This document shows, piece by piece, positions 54,589 to 63,857 of a DNA stretch of 64,000 nt (its first letter is position 1; each line of letters starts with the position of its first letter). Made by a program: the position numbers and the translations under genes. The notes beneath the pieces were generated by a model, which worked only from the letters and a program-made list of their open reading frames with translations, had not been told where the DNA came from and made no database searches. Origin of the DNA: Comamonas sp. B21-038 (GTDB taxonomy: Bacteria; Pseudomonadota; Gammaproteobacteria; Burkholderiales; Burkholderiaceae_C); NCBI RefSeq assembly GCF_022387135.1, contig NZ_CP092462.1, forward strand, positions 2,170,001 to 2,234,000, given 5' to 3'.

Positions 54589-56987
54589 GCCGCATCTCCC
54601 AAGCGCTCGCCACCGGCCAGCAACGCTGCAAGCCGGCGGCGCAGCCGCTGTGCAGTGGCATCGGCGCCAAATTCCGCCTCCAGCCGCGCACGCGCATGGC
54701 TGGCACGGCGCGCGGCCTCGGCCCGGTGCAGGTAGACCTGCCGCATTTGCCAGGCAGCATGCTCCACATCCGGCTCGGCCCACACCTGCCCTTCGTGGTA
54801 GGGATAAGCACCTTCCGGCACAGGGCACAGCTTGCAGGCCACCGGCCATCCGGTGGAGGGAGAAACAAGCTCGGTAGTGGCCGAATAGTCAGTCGCCACC
54901 ACAGGCAGCCCCAGCTGCATGGCCTCAGCCACCAGCAAGCCCAGCCCCTCACTGCGATGCAGCGATACTACGGCGTCGCAGCAGGCCATCAACTGCAGGC
55001 TCTGCGCACGGCTTAGCAGTTGGTCGACCAATACCACGCCGGGATCGCGCTGCAGCGTCTCCAACAAGGCCTGGCTGTGCGCGCCGGCCTGGTGGCCGTT
55101 CAGCGTCTTGATGACCAGGCAAACCTCTGCGGCTCCCTGGGACGGAAAGGCATCGCGGAACGCACGCAACAAGGCCTGTGGATTTTTGCGTTCGACATAA
55201 GACAGAAAATCAAATGCAAAGAAGAACACAAAGGCCTGCTCAGGCACGCCCCACTGCGCTCGCGGTGCCGGCGGCGGCGGCACAAAGCTCAGTTGCGGCG
55301 GCATATACAGCACCGGCTTGTTCAAGCGGTTGACCAGCATTTTCTGCACATAGCGTGTCGGGGCCCACACCTCATCCACCAGGTCGAAGGCTGGCATCCA
55401 GTCATCCGGAAAATGCTCCAGCTCCCAAAATGGCACCACCGACCGCCAGCTGTTGCGCGGCAAGCGGTCCGCCAGGTCGCGGATGACCGTGGGCAACTGG
55501 TCGGCATTCACATTGAAGATCTGCACTTGGGCGGCTTGGGCCTCGGTGATCCAGGGCGCCTGCTCCACGTCGACTGCCTCAGGCAAGGAAGGTGGCCGGA
55601 TCGCCAGGCCCTGCGCGCGAAAACCCGCATGCATCGCGGCCCTCAGCGTCTGCCGCCCAGCCTCCCCAACGCCCGATGCCACCTGCAGGTAGCCCACCAC
55701 AGTCAACTGTGCCTCGCCAAGCGAGGCCGGCACTGGCATGCGCACTGGCGGCAGCGCAACGGACACGCGCGCCGCTCGCAGCTGCACCGGCTCCACCAAG
55801 CGTGCATCGCCCAGTTGGGTGCGGGCATGCAGACAGAACCAGTCAATATAGGCAGCGACCCCTTGCGTGGAACGCAGGTCAAAGGTCTGCTGCAACCAGG
55901 CCTCGCGCGCATGCAACCCTGCCATCATCCGCGTAACATAACCTTTGCCACACAGGGGACTGTGGGGGCTGGGCAGTTGCAGGTAGGCCTCATAGGTCTC
56001 AAAAGGATCGCCGCCCGACCAGCAGCGGTGCCCATCCCGGAACATGCGGCGCACGGCATCGGGAATCAGCGTGCCCGAGGCAAACCGTCCATAAACATAG
56101 CTGGCCGCTGGCACGCGGCCATGGCCATTCGCCAGCACCTGCCGAGCATAGCGCTGCATCAGGGCCGCCAATGCAGGGGAGATGGCGCCGGGGCCAAAGG
56201 CCGTGGTGTATTTGGAGAGCTGCCGCAGGTCTGCAGGGTCAATGCCGCTGAAATGGAAAAACCGCAGCGGCTCACCATCGACCGTCCAGCCATTGCCGTG
56301 CTTTTGAAGGTTGCGCTGGTGCAGGTTCCAGTACGCCAGGTTGTAGCCTGGCTCGCGCAGAATGCGAGCATCCGCGGCAAAGCCCGGTACCAGGTCCATG
56401 AACTTCTGGTCGACAAAGAGGCCGCGCTCGGGCTCGTTAACACATTGGTACTGCAGCCGTCCGCCCCACCAGGCCATGATGCGTTCGGCCTCCGGGCATG
56501 CACTCACCGCCAGAAAACCCAGGTTGAAAACCCCCGCGCGCATGATGCCCACATCGTCCGGAAACGCGTCCCGCTCCGCGGGCCGGGTCAGGTGCGGGGT
56601 CAGCACCAGGGAAGCGCCATCGTCCAGCAAGGCAAAGACATGGACCAGCGGCGCCATCACCTCAATATCCGGGTCGAGGTAGACCATCTGGTTATAGCCC
56701 TGCGCCATCAGGTAGCGGAACATGAACGGCTTCACCGCCGTGTTGAATTCCATGATCCCGTAGCGAAACGCAAACTCCCTGAAATCCGGAATGCCCAGCG
56801 CCTCGGCGGTGACCACCTCAAAGTCGCCCGCATAGAAGTCCGGCTCTTCCAACAGCGCATCGGCTAGGCAAAGATAGATATCTGCTTCGGGATGCTGCTG
56901 GCCCGCACTTTGGAGCAACACCCTGGCCATGGGCAGGTAGTTGTTCGAGCAGATGGTAAAAATAGTGCGCCGGCTGTTCGGAATCAT
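54585..56987 (-). CDS. Two-domain glycosyltransferase
   Basis: 800-aa cytosolic enzyme. The N-terminal half (1-300) is GT-A-like with the DxD motif in QMVYLDPDIEVM and NLGFLAVSACPEAERIMAWW. The C-terminal half (420-790) is a GT-B (GT4) domain with APTRYVQKMLV and the nucleotide-sugar loop SEGLGLLVAEAMQLGLPVVA. The start at 56987 is 45 bp inside a longer frame and is preferred because MIPNSRRTIFTICSNNYLP resembles family starts. Two transferases on one chain suggest consecutive sugar additions. Confidence 0.87.
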   Translation of the reverse strand: MIPNSRRTIFTICSNNYLPMARVLLQSAGQQHPEADIYLCLADALLEEPDFYAGDFEVVTAEALGIPDFREFAFRYGIMEFNTAVKPFMFRYLMAQGYNQMVYLDPDIEVMAPLVHVFALLDDGASLVLTPHLTRPAERDAFPDDVGIMRAGVFNLGFLAVSACPEAERIMAWWGGRLQYQCVNEPERGLFVDQKFMDLVPGFAADARILREPGYNLAYWNLHQRNLQKHGNGWTVDGEPLRFFHFSGIDPADLRQLSKYTTAFGPGAISPALAALMQRYARQVLANGHGRVPAASYVYGRFASGTLIPDAVRRMFRDGHRCWSGGDPFETYEAYLQLPSPHSPLCGKGYVTRMMAGLHAREAWLQQTFDLRSTQGVAAYIDWFCLHARTQLGDARLVEPVQLRAARVSVALPPVRMPVPASLGEAQLTVVGYLQVASGVGEAGRQTLRAAMHAGFRAQGLAIRPPSLPEAVDVEQAPWITEAQAAQVQIFNVNADQLPTVIRDLADRLPRNSWRSVVPFWELEHFPDDWMPAFDLVDEVWAPTRYVQKMLVNRLNKPVLYMPPQLSFVPPPPAPRAQWGVPEQAFVFFFAFDFLSYVERKNPQALLRAFRDAFPSQGAAEVCLVIKTLNGHQAGAHSQALLETLQRDPGVVLVDQLLSRAQSLQLMACCDAVVSLHRSEGLGLLVAEAMQLGLPVVATDYSATTELVSPSTGWPVACKLCPVPEGAYPYHEGQVWAEPDVEHAAWQMRQVYLHRAEAARRASHARARLEAEFGADATAQRLRRRLAALLAGGERLGDAA

Positions 56988-57398
56988 GGATATGCCAGGG
57001 GATGCCTTGGCAAACACACCCCAGACCTGCACTGGAGCGTCTGTAGGGAAATCAGATGTTTACCAGATTCACTTTGTGAAACATCGTGAATTATCGTATA
57101 GGACGGCTCGATCGTGGGGCGGCGACGGCCATTAGACAGTGCTAACGAACAACAGTGAGCGTCCCCAATCTAGACAAGTGGTTCGGCCTCACTTGGCCGT
57201 TCCTCCGTGTTGCTCAGCTTAGTAAATCAAGGCTCGGCGTTAGAGAAAGGCTGGAGGTCACACAGATCACGCTGCTGGGACCGAGGGTCAGAGCCCCGGC
57301 CGTTGCTAGCCCCCACGTATCCATCTATTGCTTTAATCATATTATTCAATTCACTTCTCTCCTTCGAATAAGATCGAAAGAAAAGCAGGTGAGAAGTA
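56988..57398. other. Intergenic region before the MrcB-like gene
   Basis: About 410 bp without a gene. The AT-rich end (57320-57395, containing CTTTAATCATATTATTCAAT) probably carries the promoter of the defence-type gene. The other end must hold the promoter of the minus-strand polysaccharide genes; no sequence motif is decisive. Confidence 0.4.
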
Positions 57399-58505
57399 AT
57401 GCATAGCGTTGCGTTAAAAGTGATGGGCTTACAGCCCTTTTGGACCCATAAAAACTCTGCAGAAATGCAAGAGCGAGGCGCGCTGATCAGGTCAGAGATC
57501 CCTCTATGGCTGCGCAGACACCGTGCCGAGCTGGTGCAAGCCTTAGGCAGGCCTGAACCAGATTTTGTCGTTGAAGGCAGGGATGGCACGGGGAGAAAGA
57601 CTGAAATTCCTTGGGTTCGATTTTGCTCAAAATCGCACTCTCCCAGCGCCACAGAGGGCTGGTACTGCGTGTATCTCTTCGAAGCCAAAGGCAATGCTCT
57701 TTACCTCTGTTTGATGCATGCAGCCACCCGCTTCCGAGATGGAGAGTTCAAACCCAGAAGTGCTGAAGAACTGGAGGGTCTGGTATCCTGGGCTCGGGGG
57801 TTATTGCAGAAATCTGCGCTCGACCATCCTCGAATCATCAGTTCAATCTCCCTCAATGGGCGTACCAAACTAGGACCGTCATACGAGAGAAGTACAGCTC
57901 TCGCGATCCGGTACAGCCTCGATGCACTTCCGTTGGCAGACCAACTGCTGGACGATGCCAAGTTATTTTCTCAATTGCTCGCAACGGTTTATGACGCCCA
58001 GGACACCGGGAATGCTCCCGAGGCGCCCGCCCCGGATATCGCTGCAGCGATACAGTCCATCGACAAAATTGCCAACCCACTTCAAACTCAAAAAAGAACT
58101 GGCCAAGGATTTGGTCTGACTGCCCCAGAGCGCCGCGCCGTTGAGCAGCGGGCTATGTCCCAAGCCACCTGTTACTTGGAACAGCTCGGCTACACCACTA
58201 AAGACGTATCCGCTTCGGAGTCCTATGACATTTTGGCTACCGACGCGGCAGGCCAGGAATACACCGTTGAAGTAAAGGGCACGACGTCCGGACCGGCGGA
58301 AGTCTTCCTTACCACCAATGAAGTCCAGCTCAGTCAGGCGCGGTACCCTTACACCTTTTTGATTGTTGTCCATGGCGTGCACCTGAACCGTTGCCATCAC
58401 CAACCCACCGCCACTGGAGGAGAGCTATTGGCCGTACACCCATGGAGGGTGGAGAGCGAACGCCTTACGGCGTTATCGTTCCGCTATCAAGTGCCGGTTG
58501 ATTAG
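57399..58505 (+). CDS. MrcB_N (DUF3578)-DUF3883 restriction-type protein
   Basis: 368-aa cytosolic protein. The N-terminal part (residues 12-170) has the DUF3578 pattern with TEIPWVRFCSKSHSPSATEG and YCVYLFEAKG, as in the DNA-reading domain next to McrB-type ATPases. The C-terminal part (250-345) is DUF3883, a PD-(D/E)XK-like domain, with Asp in ESYDILATD and E-V-K in YTVEVKGTTSG. No ATPase is present. A modified-DNA restriction or phage-defence role is inferred. It sits on the opposite strand, alone inside the polysaccharide locus, which suggests insertion. Confidence 0.82.
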   Translation: MHSVALKVMGLQPFWTHKNSAEMQERGALIRSEIPLWLRRHRAELVQALGRPEPDFVVEGRDGTGRKTEIPWVRFCSKSHSPSATEGWYCVYLFEAKGNALYLCLMHAATRFRDGEFKPRSAEELEGLVSWARGLLQKSALDHPRIISSISLNGRTKLGPSYERSTALAIRYSLDALPLADQLLDDAKLFSQLLATVYDAQDTGNAPEAPAPDIAAAIQSIDKIANPLQTQKRTGQGFGLTAPERRAVEQRAMSQATCYLEQLGYTTKDVSASESYDILATDAAGQEYTVEVKGTTSGPAEVFLTTNEVQLSQARYPYTFLIVVHGVHLNRCHHQPTATGGELLAVHPWRVESERLTALSFRYQVPVD

Positions 58506-58506
58506 G

Positions 58507-59451
58507 CTACCAGCCCGCACCCAGCCCTCGCTCCCACAGTACCGCCCCCAGGATCAACATACCTGTCAGCGCATACATGGCTCGGTAGCACTTTTGCAGA
58601 CGCAGCAGGCTCAGGTAACTCAGTTGCTGCCGGTAGGCCTGCCAGGTCGCCCAGACATGCAGGGGGTAGAGGCAGACCGCCAGCAGCAGCGCGGTGGGCA
58701 GCAGTTGGCGCAGGCACAGCACGGCGAGCAGCAGGTAGGCGGCGCTGAACAGCACAAACGCGGCTACAAAACAGCGCTTGGCGCCAAAGCGAACGGCATT
58801 GGTCTGGATGCCATTGAGACAGTCACCCTGCACACCTCGGGCCTCATGCACCAGGTGGCCGGCCGCAAACACCAGACCAAAAAATGCGCTGATCGCAAGA
58901 CTGGGGCCATGGATGGGCGCAAATGCCACCCAGCCCAGCAGAAAGTGCAGGCTGCCTCCCAGCAAATGCATTAGCGAGCTCCACAGTGGCCGGCCCTTCA
59001 GTTGCCAAGGAGGCAGCGAATACAGCGCGCTGGCGGCGCAGAGCGCCAGCCCCAGGAGCAGCGCCTGGAAGCCCAGAGGCAGCAGCGCCAGAAGGGCGCC
59101 CACAAACAGCACCACGCCCAGCCAACCAAACAGGCGCCGCCCTACGCCCTGATTCACGAAAGTAAGGCCCTGGCGCTGGGGGTCGCGCAGATCCGCATCA
59201 ATGCCGGCCCAATCGTTGGCGACAAACACATGCGCCACAAACAAGAGGTTGGCAGTCACCAGCCACAGGCCTTGCCAGACTATGGTCCACCCATGCCATG
59301 GCGCAAGGTTGCCCAGTGCCAAGATGGCACCCATCAGCGGGGTGCCTTGCAACACCAGCACCTCGCCGAGCCGGATACTGGCCAACAGGCGAAGCCATTG
59401 CGGCTGGAGGAACTGGCGGGCGCCAGCAGTGGGCTGGCGGGCCTCAGCCAT
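58507..59451 (-). CDS. UbiA-superfamily prenyltransferase-like membrane protein
   Basis: 314-aa integral membrane protein with eight or nine helices. The first Asp-rich motif reads NDWAGIDADLRDPQRQG, a variant of NDxxDxxxD. The second motif is weak (GVQGDCLNGIQTNAVRFG), so metal-dependent prenyl transfer is likely but altered. The start at 59451 lies within the last codons of the upstream gene, which implies coupling. Context suggests transfer to, or processing of, a polyprenyl carrier or terpenoid tail in glycan synthesis. Confidence 0.75.
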   Translation of the reverse strand: MAEARQPTAGARQFLQPQWLRLLASIRLGEVLVLQGTPLMGAILALGNLAPWHGWTIVWQGLWLVTANLLFVAHVFVANDWAGIDADLRDPQRQGLTFVNQGVGRRLFGWLGVVLFVGALLALLPLGFQALLLGLALCAASALYSLPPWQLKGRPLWSSLMHLLGGSLHFLLGWVAFAPIHGPSLAISAFFGLVFAAGHLVHEARGVQGDCLNGIQTNAVRFGAKRCFVAAFVLFSAAYLLLAVLCLRQLLPTALLLAVCLYPLHVWATWQAYRQQLSYLSLLRLQKCYRAMYALTGMLILGAVLWERGLGAGW

Positions 59452-62400
59452 GGCGTCCACCCGGGTCTTGTCGGCCAGAAGGCGGTGCATCTCCCTGCGC
59501 CTGGCCCAGATGCTCGTAATAAAGCCGTAGCCACAGCGCATAGGCCATCTCTTGCGACCAGTAATAGCGGCTAACCGTGGCAGTCAGGTCGTTGTGGTAG
59601 AAGAGCAGCGGCTCCTGCCGCAGTGCCGCAAAGCCGTCGGCTGCCAGGCTCGCCAGCATCTCCGCGTCGGCGGCTCGCTCCGCTGGCGTGGGTTGCGAGC
59701 GCTGTGGTGCGCCCAGGCGGTGGATGCGGTCAATAAGATCCAGCCAGCGCTGCTGGCCAGGCACCGAGGTGCTCAGCAGTCCCTCAGGCAACGACAGCGT
59801 GCAGCCAGCACGCTGCAAGCCATCACGCGACCAGCGCACCACCGCCGGTGCCCGTTGGTAGTAGACCCACAAGTTCGTATCTCCTGCCCGCTGCTGCAGT
59901 GCCTGGCACAAGGCTTGGGCGGCGGGCGGCTGCACTTCGTACAGCCAGCGCAACACATTGATCTGGATGCCGATATCGACCGGATTGGGGTCTCTGCCTG
60001 GATCTATGCATTCGTAATCTTCGCGCCGGGCCAACCAAGTCCGGTAAAGGCCATCGCTGTTGCGGAACCGCTGCAGTGTCGCCAGCGCTCTGTCCTGCAG
60101 CGCGGTATCGGCCAATGGCGCCAGACGCCAAACCAGGGCTGTGTCATCGGCATCCGGTGTGATCTTGCAGCTCAGGCTGCCGTGGGTCGGCAGCGCGGGG
60201 TTGCCGTGGTAGCGCACTAGGCCGGTGCTTTCGATCTGCTGCTGCAGAAATTGGCGCGTACGCGCCACCATCGGCTGCACCTCAGCAGCCGCCGCCACGG
60301 GAGTCAGAATGTCCACGATCTGCGCATTGGCAAAGATATTCAGCTCTGGCGCGGGCTGGCGGAACATGGCAGTCTGGGTGTGCTCGGTCAGCCAGTAACC
60401 GCCTTCTTGCTGCCGGTAGGCCAACATCTGGGCCGCGTAGCGCGCCGCTTCGGACAGCGGGCTGCCCTGGGATGGCATTACGGGTGCTGGCCGAGTGACC
60501 TCAAATTCGGCACTGGCCGCCAAGTAGACAGGCGCGCCCGACACCGGCGTCACCAGCACACGCAGCCGGTGCTTGCCAGCCGCCAAAGTGCCGACCGGAA
60601 AACGCAGCCGCCAGCCTGCTGCATTCGCGATGCCCAGCGACTGCACCACGTCCGGGCGCGTGAAAAACGCCTTGCTGCTGGCCAGCACCTGGCCGCCGTC
60701 CAGCAATACCGCGACCCCGGCAGGGGTCTGCCCATCGACCAGGGCCCAGCCGGCCACATCGACGGCGTCACCAGCGGTTACCTGGGCCGTGTCGATCGAT
60801 CCATGCGCTCCGGGCAAGCGGCCAGAGGCCTGCGGTGCAGCGGCTACGCGGTGCATGGTGACGGGCAGCAACCGGGGCTGGGTATCGGCACTTGCCCGCA
60901 CCAGAGCGCTGAACGCATGCTCACCCACGGCCAAATTGCCACGCGCAAAGGTCAGCGCCCAGCCGCTCGCTGGTGCCTGGCCTGCCCCCGCCCCTTGCCC
61001 CTTGCGGGGCGCAAACTGGGCCGTGGCGGCAGGCCATGGCTGGCCATCGACAAGCAGGTGCAAGTCATACGGTGTACGGCCCCCCGCCAGCGCCCAGCCC
61101 TCCACAACCACCTGGTCGTCATTGCTGAGACTGACCTGTTCCACCCCACCGTGCAGCAGCCAGCCCAGGTCATGCAGCCACCTCGGATGGCTGAGTAACG
61201 GCGAGTTCTGCAACTGCCAGGCCGCACGCTTTTGCGCGGCAAAACGCTCGGCCACTGTGGCTGCGCCCTGGCGCTCAATATAGGCCGCATGGGCTTGCCC
61301 AGTGTAGCCAAAGGCCCCAATGGCTTCTGCAACCACCGCCGCCAGCACAGCCAGCGTGAATGCCCCTCTACCCCAAGCAGACAGACCCAGCAACGCGGGC
61401 GGCAGCAACCAGACCAGAATGGGCAGCATGTCGGTCAAAAAACGGCTTCCCCAGCTGATGCCCTGGATCCAGTGCGCAGCCGCATAGAACAGAATCTGGA
61501 GCACCACCGCCGCCACCATCACCATGGCCAGTAAGCGCCAGCGGCTAAGGCGCCAGATGGCGGACCCACGCAGCGGCAGCAGCAGCAAGAATGGCGAGAA
61601 CACCAACAACCCATACACGGGGCTGAACAGCAAGGCGGCGACCCCTTCGGGCAGGCCCAGCCAGGAGGCATCGGTGCTGTGGTTCAGCACAAAAACGTAG
61701 TAGCCGCCCATGTATGAGCCCACCCACCACAGGTTGTAGGCCAGGGTCAGCAGCGCCGGTGGCAAGGCGCCGGCCAGAAACAGCCGGTAGTGCCCCCGTG
61801 CCCAGACCAGCGCGTAGGCGGCAAAGCCCAGTGCCAGCCACGTGTCGGGCTGGCGGTTACAGGCAATCAGACTGCATACCAGGCCATAGGCCCAGGCCCG
61901 CCTGGGAGTGCAGCGCTCACTGGTAGCAATCCATAGCGCGCAAGTCACCAGCAATTGGGCCACACCATGCATCCACAGCGCCTGGCTGCTGATCACCCAG
62001 GTGCTGGTGCCAAAGGCATAGGCCAGCGCCAGCCCCATTGCCATGCGGCCACTGCATTGGCGCAGCAGCAAGAGGTATATCAGCATCACCGAAGCCGATG
62101 CGACGAGCGAGGCCACGAGCTTTTCCATGATGCGGGCCACCGAATCCACATGCGCAGGGGCCCAGTCCCAGTACGACAGATACAGCGCAGCGGGAAGGTA
62201 CAGCGGCGCTACCAGCAAGGGGGTGACAATGGGATAGAGCGAGAACAGGCGTCCGTCCGTGCCGCGCACCACCCAGCCAGCTTTGCCAATCTCGCCAGGC
62301 TTGCTGGGCAGCCTGTGCCCTTGTGCCACCAGGTCAGCAACGGGGTCCAGGCTCAGGGTGGTGTATTTCCACAGCGACAGTGGCAGGTAGCGCGCTGGAT

Positions 62401-62584
62401 AGTTGTCGCCCGCGCCTATAGAGCGCATATTCGCGTTGTACACAGCAAAGCTGACCACGCCCAGCAGCAGACAGGCCGCGAGATGCCTTATACGGAAGGG
62501 CTGGGGTCGATGGCTCAGCACCGGTATCTGCGTCAGTGCTCTCAGAGCCTTCTCCCAAACCCTGCGAACCAAGTGAAAACGCAT
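59444..62584 (-). CDS. Membrane glycosyltransferase-like protein with terpene-cyclase-like C-domain
   Basis: 1046-aa protein. Residues 30-480 contain about 10-12 helices and resemble polyprenol-dependent (PMT/ArnT-like) transferases (DNYPARYLPLSLWKYTTLSL near the first loop). Residues 500-720 show two GWAL-type beta modules (VEGWALAGGRTPYDLHLLVD and VAGWALVDGQTPAGVAVLLD). Residues 740-1020 look like an alpha/alpha barrel with PDADDTALVW at 810-819, the DxDD(T) motif of class II terpene cyclases. It is the upstream partner of the UbiA-like gene. Function is unproven. Confidence 0.65.
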   Translation of the reverse strand: MRFHLVRRVWEKALRALTQIPVLSHRPQPFRIRHLAACLLLGVVSFAVYNANMRSIGAGDNYPARYLPLSLWKYTTLSLDPVADLVAQGHRLPSKPGEIGKAGWVVRGTDGRLFSLYPIVTPLLVAPLYLPAALYLSYWDWAPAHVDSVARIMEKLVASLVASASVMLIYLLLLRQCSGRMAMGLALAYAFGTSTWVISSQALWMHGVAQLLVTCALWIATSERCTPRRAWAYGLVCSLIACNRQPDTWLALGFAAYALVWARGHYRLFLAGALPPALLTLAYNLWWVGSYMGGYYVFVLNHSTDASWLGLPEGVAALLFSPVYGLLVFSPFLLLLPLRGSAIWRLSRWRLLAMVMVAAVVLQILFYAAAHWIQGISWGSRFLTDMLPILVWLLPPALLGLSAWGRGAFTLAVLAAVVAEAIGAFGYTGQAHAAYIERQGAATVAERFAAQKRAAWQLQNSPLLSHPRWLHDLGWLLHGGVEQVSLSNDDQVVVEGWALAGGRTPYDLHLLVDGQPWPAATAQFAPRKGQGAGAGQAPASGWALTFARGNLAVGEHAFSALVRASADTQPRLLPVTMHRVAAAPQASGRLPGAHGSIDTAQVTAGDAVDVAGWALVDGQTPAGVAVLLDGGQVLASSKAFFTRPDVVQSLGIANAAGWRLRFPVGTLAAGKHRLRVLVTPVSGAPVYLAASAEFEVTRPAPVMPSQGSPLSEAARYAAQMLAYRQQEGGYWLTEHTQTAMFRQPAPELNIFANAQIVDILTPVAAAAEVQPMVARTRQFLQQQIESTGLVRYHGNPALPTHGSLSCKITPDADDTALVWRLAPLADTALQDRALATLQRFRNSDGLYRTWLARREDYECIDPGRDPNPVDIGIQINVLRWLYEVQPPAAQALCQALQQRAGDTNLWVYYQRAPAVVRWSRDGLQRAGCTLSLPEGLLSTSVPGQQRWLDLIDRIHRLGAPQRSQPTPAERAADAEMLASLAADGFAALRQEPLLFYHNDLTATVSRYYWSQEMAYALWLRLYYEHLGQAQGDAPPSGRQDPGGRHG

Positions 62585-62798
62585 ACACGGCGGTTATTTA
62601 AATGTTGCTACACGTTACTTTTTGCAAGCATAATTCTACGTTTGTCGGGCAGTATGCGCCCACTGCCGCATGTAAATATCTGGGAAAGATAGCTTGATAC
62701 TGCACAATGCGATGCAAGCCATTGTGACAATTGAGATTAGTAATTTATTTACCAATTGATCGAATTTATTTTCTAATCCATCCGCTGCGCAGAGCCCT

Positions 62799-63857
62799 AT
62801 GACAGTCACACCATCTCCCAAGTGCATTCTGGTCACCGGAGGTGCGGGTTTTCTGGGCTCCCACCTGTGCGAACGCCTGCTGACCGAAGGCCACCAGGTG
62901 GTCTGCCTGGACAATTTCTCCAGCGGCTCGCCGGGCAACATCACCGCACTGCTCGACCACCCCGCGTTCAGTCTGCTGCAGCAGGATGTGGTGGATCCCA
63001 TTGGGCTGCTGCAAGTCGACCAGATCTACAACCTGGCCAGCATTGCCTCACCGCAGCTGTACCAGCGCAACCCGGTACAGACCCTCAAGACCAATGTGCT
63101 GGGCGCCATGCAGGTGCTCGATCTGGCCCTGCGCTGCGGAGCCAGGGTGCTCCAGGCGTCCACCAGCGAGGTCTATGGCGATCCGCTGGTGCACCCGCAG
63201 CCTGAGAGCTATCTTGGCAATGTGAACCCCATTGGCCCACGCGCCTGCTATGACGAGGGCAAGCGCTGCGCGGAAACCCTGTTTGCCGACTACCAGCGCC
63301 AGCACGGCCTGTCCATCAAGATCGTGCGCATCTTCAACACCTATGGGCCGCGTATGCTGCCCAGTGATGGCCGGGTCATCAGCAGCTTTTTCAGCCATGC
63401 ACTACAAGGCAGTGGCATGCCCATTCATGGTGATGGCCACCAGACCCGCAGTTTTTGCTATGTGAGCGACATGGTAGAGGGCCTGATGCGCATGATGAAC
63501 AGCGATGCCGCCATCACCGGCCCGCTGAACCTGGGCAACCCCGAAGAGATCGACGTGCTCGGCCTGGCCAGAAAGATTGCTGCACTGACAGGGAGCGCCG
63601 CTGCCCCGGTATTTCTCCCCGGCCAGCCGGACGATCCTCGGCAGCGCAAGCCCGATATTTCCCAGGCGCGGCAGATGCTGGGCTGGGCTCCCCAGGTTTC
63701 GCTTGACAATGGACTCTCCCACACCCATGCCCAGCTGCAACGTGCTGCCGCCTTTGCTACCGCCCACAGCCAAGACCCTGTTGCTGATGCCTTACTACGA
63801 GGACATCCAGGCCTGTCAGCTTTTGCTGCAAGCGCTGCACGCACAGCTCGGACCTGA
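62799..63857 (+). CDS. NAD-dependent sugar-nucleotide epimerase/decarboxylase (UXS-like)
   Basis: 352-aa short-chain dehydrogenase of the extended type. The Rossmann motif is [12 protein letters not shown]. The catalytic Ser/Thr is in [10 protein letters not shown] and the Tyr-Lys pair in [13 protein letters not shown]. The [10 protein letters not shown] and [17 protein letters not shown] segments match UDP-glucuronate decarboxylases. The last 40 residues (from about 310) are atypical; their DNA is shared with the start of the next gene. It supplies a sugar nucleotide to the polysaccharide locus, on the opposite strand. Confidence 0.9.
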   Translation: MTVTPSPKCILVTGGAGFLGSHLCERLLTEGHQVVCLDNFSSGSPGNITALLDHPAFSLLQQDVVDPIGLLQVDQIYNLASIASPQLYQRNPVQTLKTNVLGAMQVLDLALRCGARVLQASTSEVYGDPLVHPQPESYLGNVNPIGPRACYDEGKRCAETLFADYQRQHGLSIKIVRIFNTYGPRMLPSDGRVISSFFSHALQGSGMPIHGDGHQTRSFCYVSDMVEGLMRMMNSDAAITGPLNLGNPEEIDVLGLARKIAALTGSAAAPVFLPGQPDDPRQRKPDISQARQMLGWAPQVSLDNGLSHTHAQLQRAAAFATAHSQDPVADALLRGHPGLSAFAASAARTART

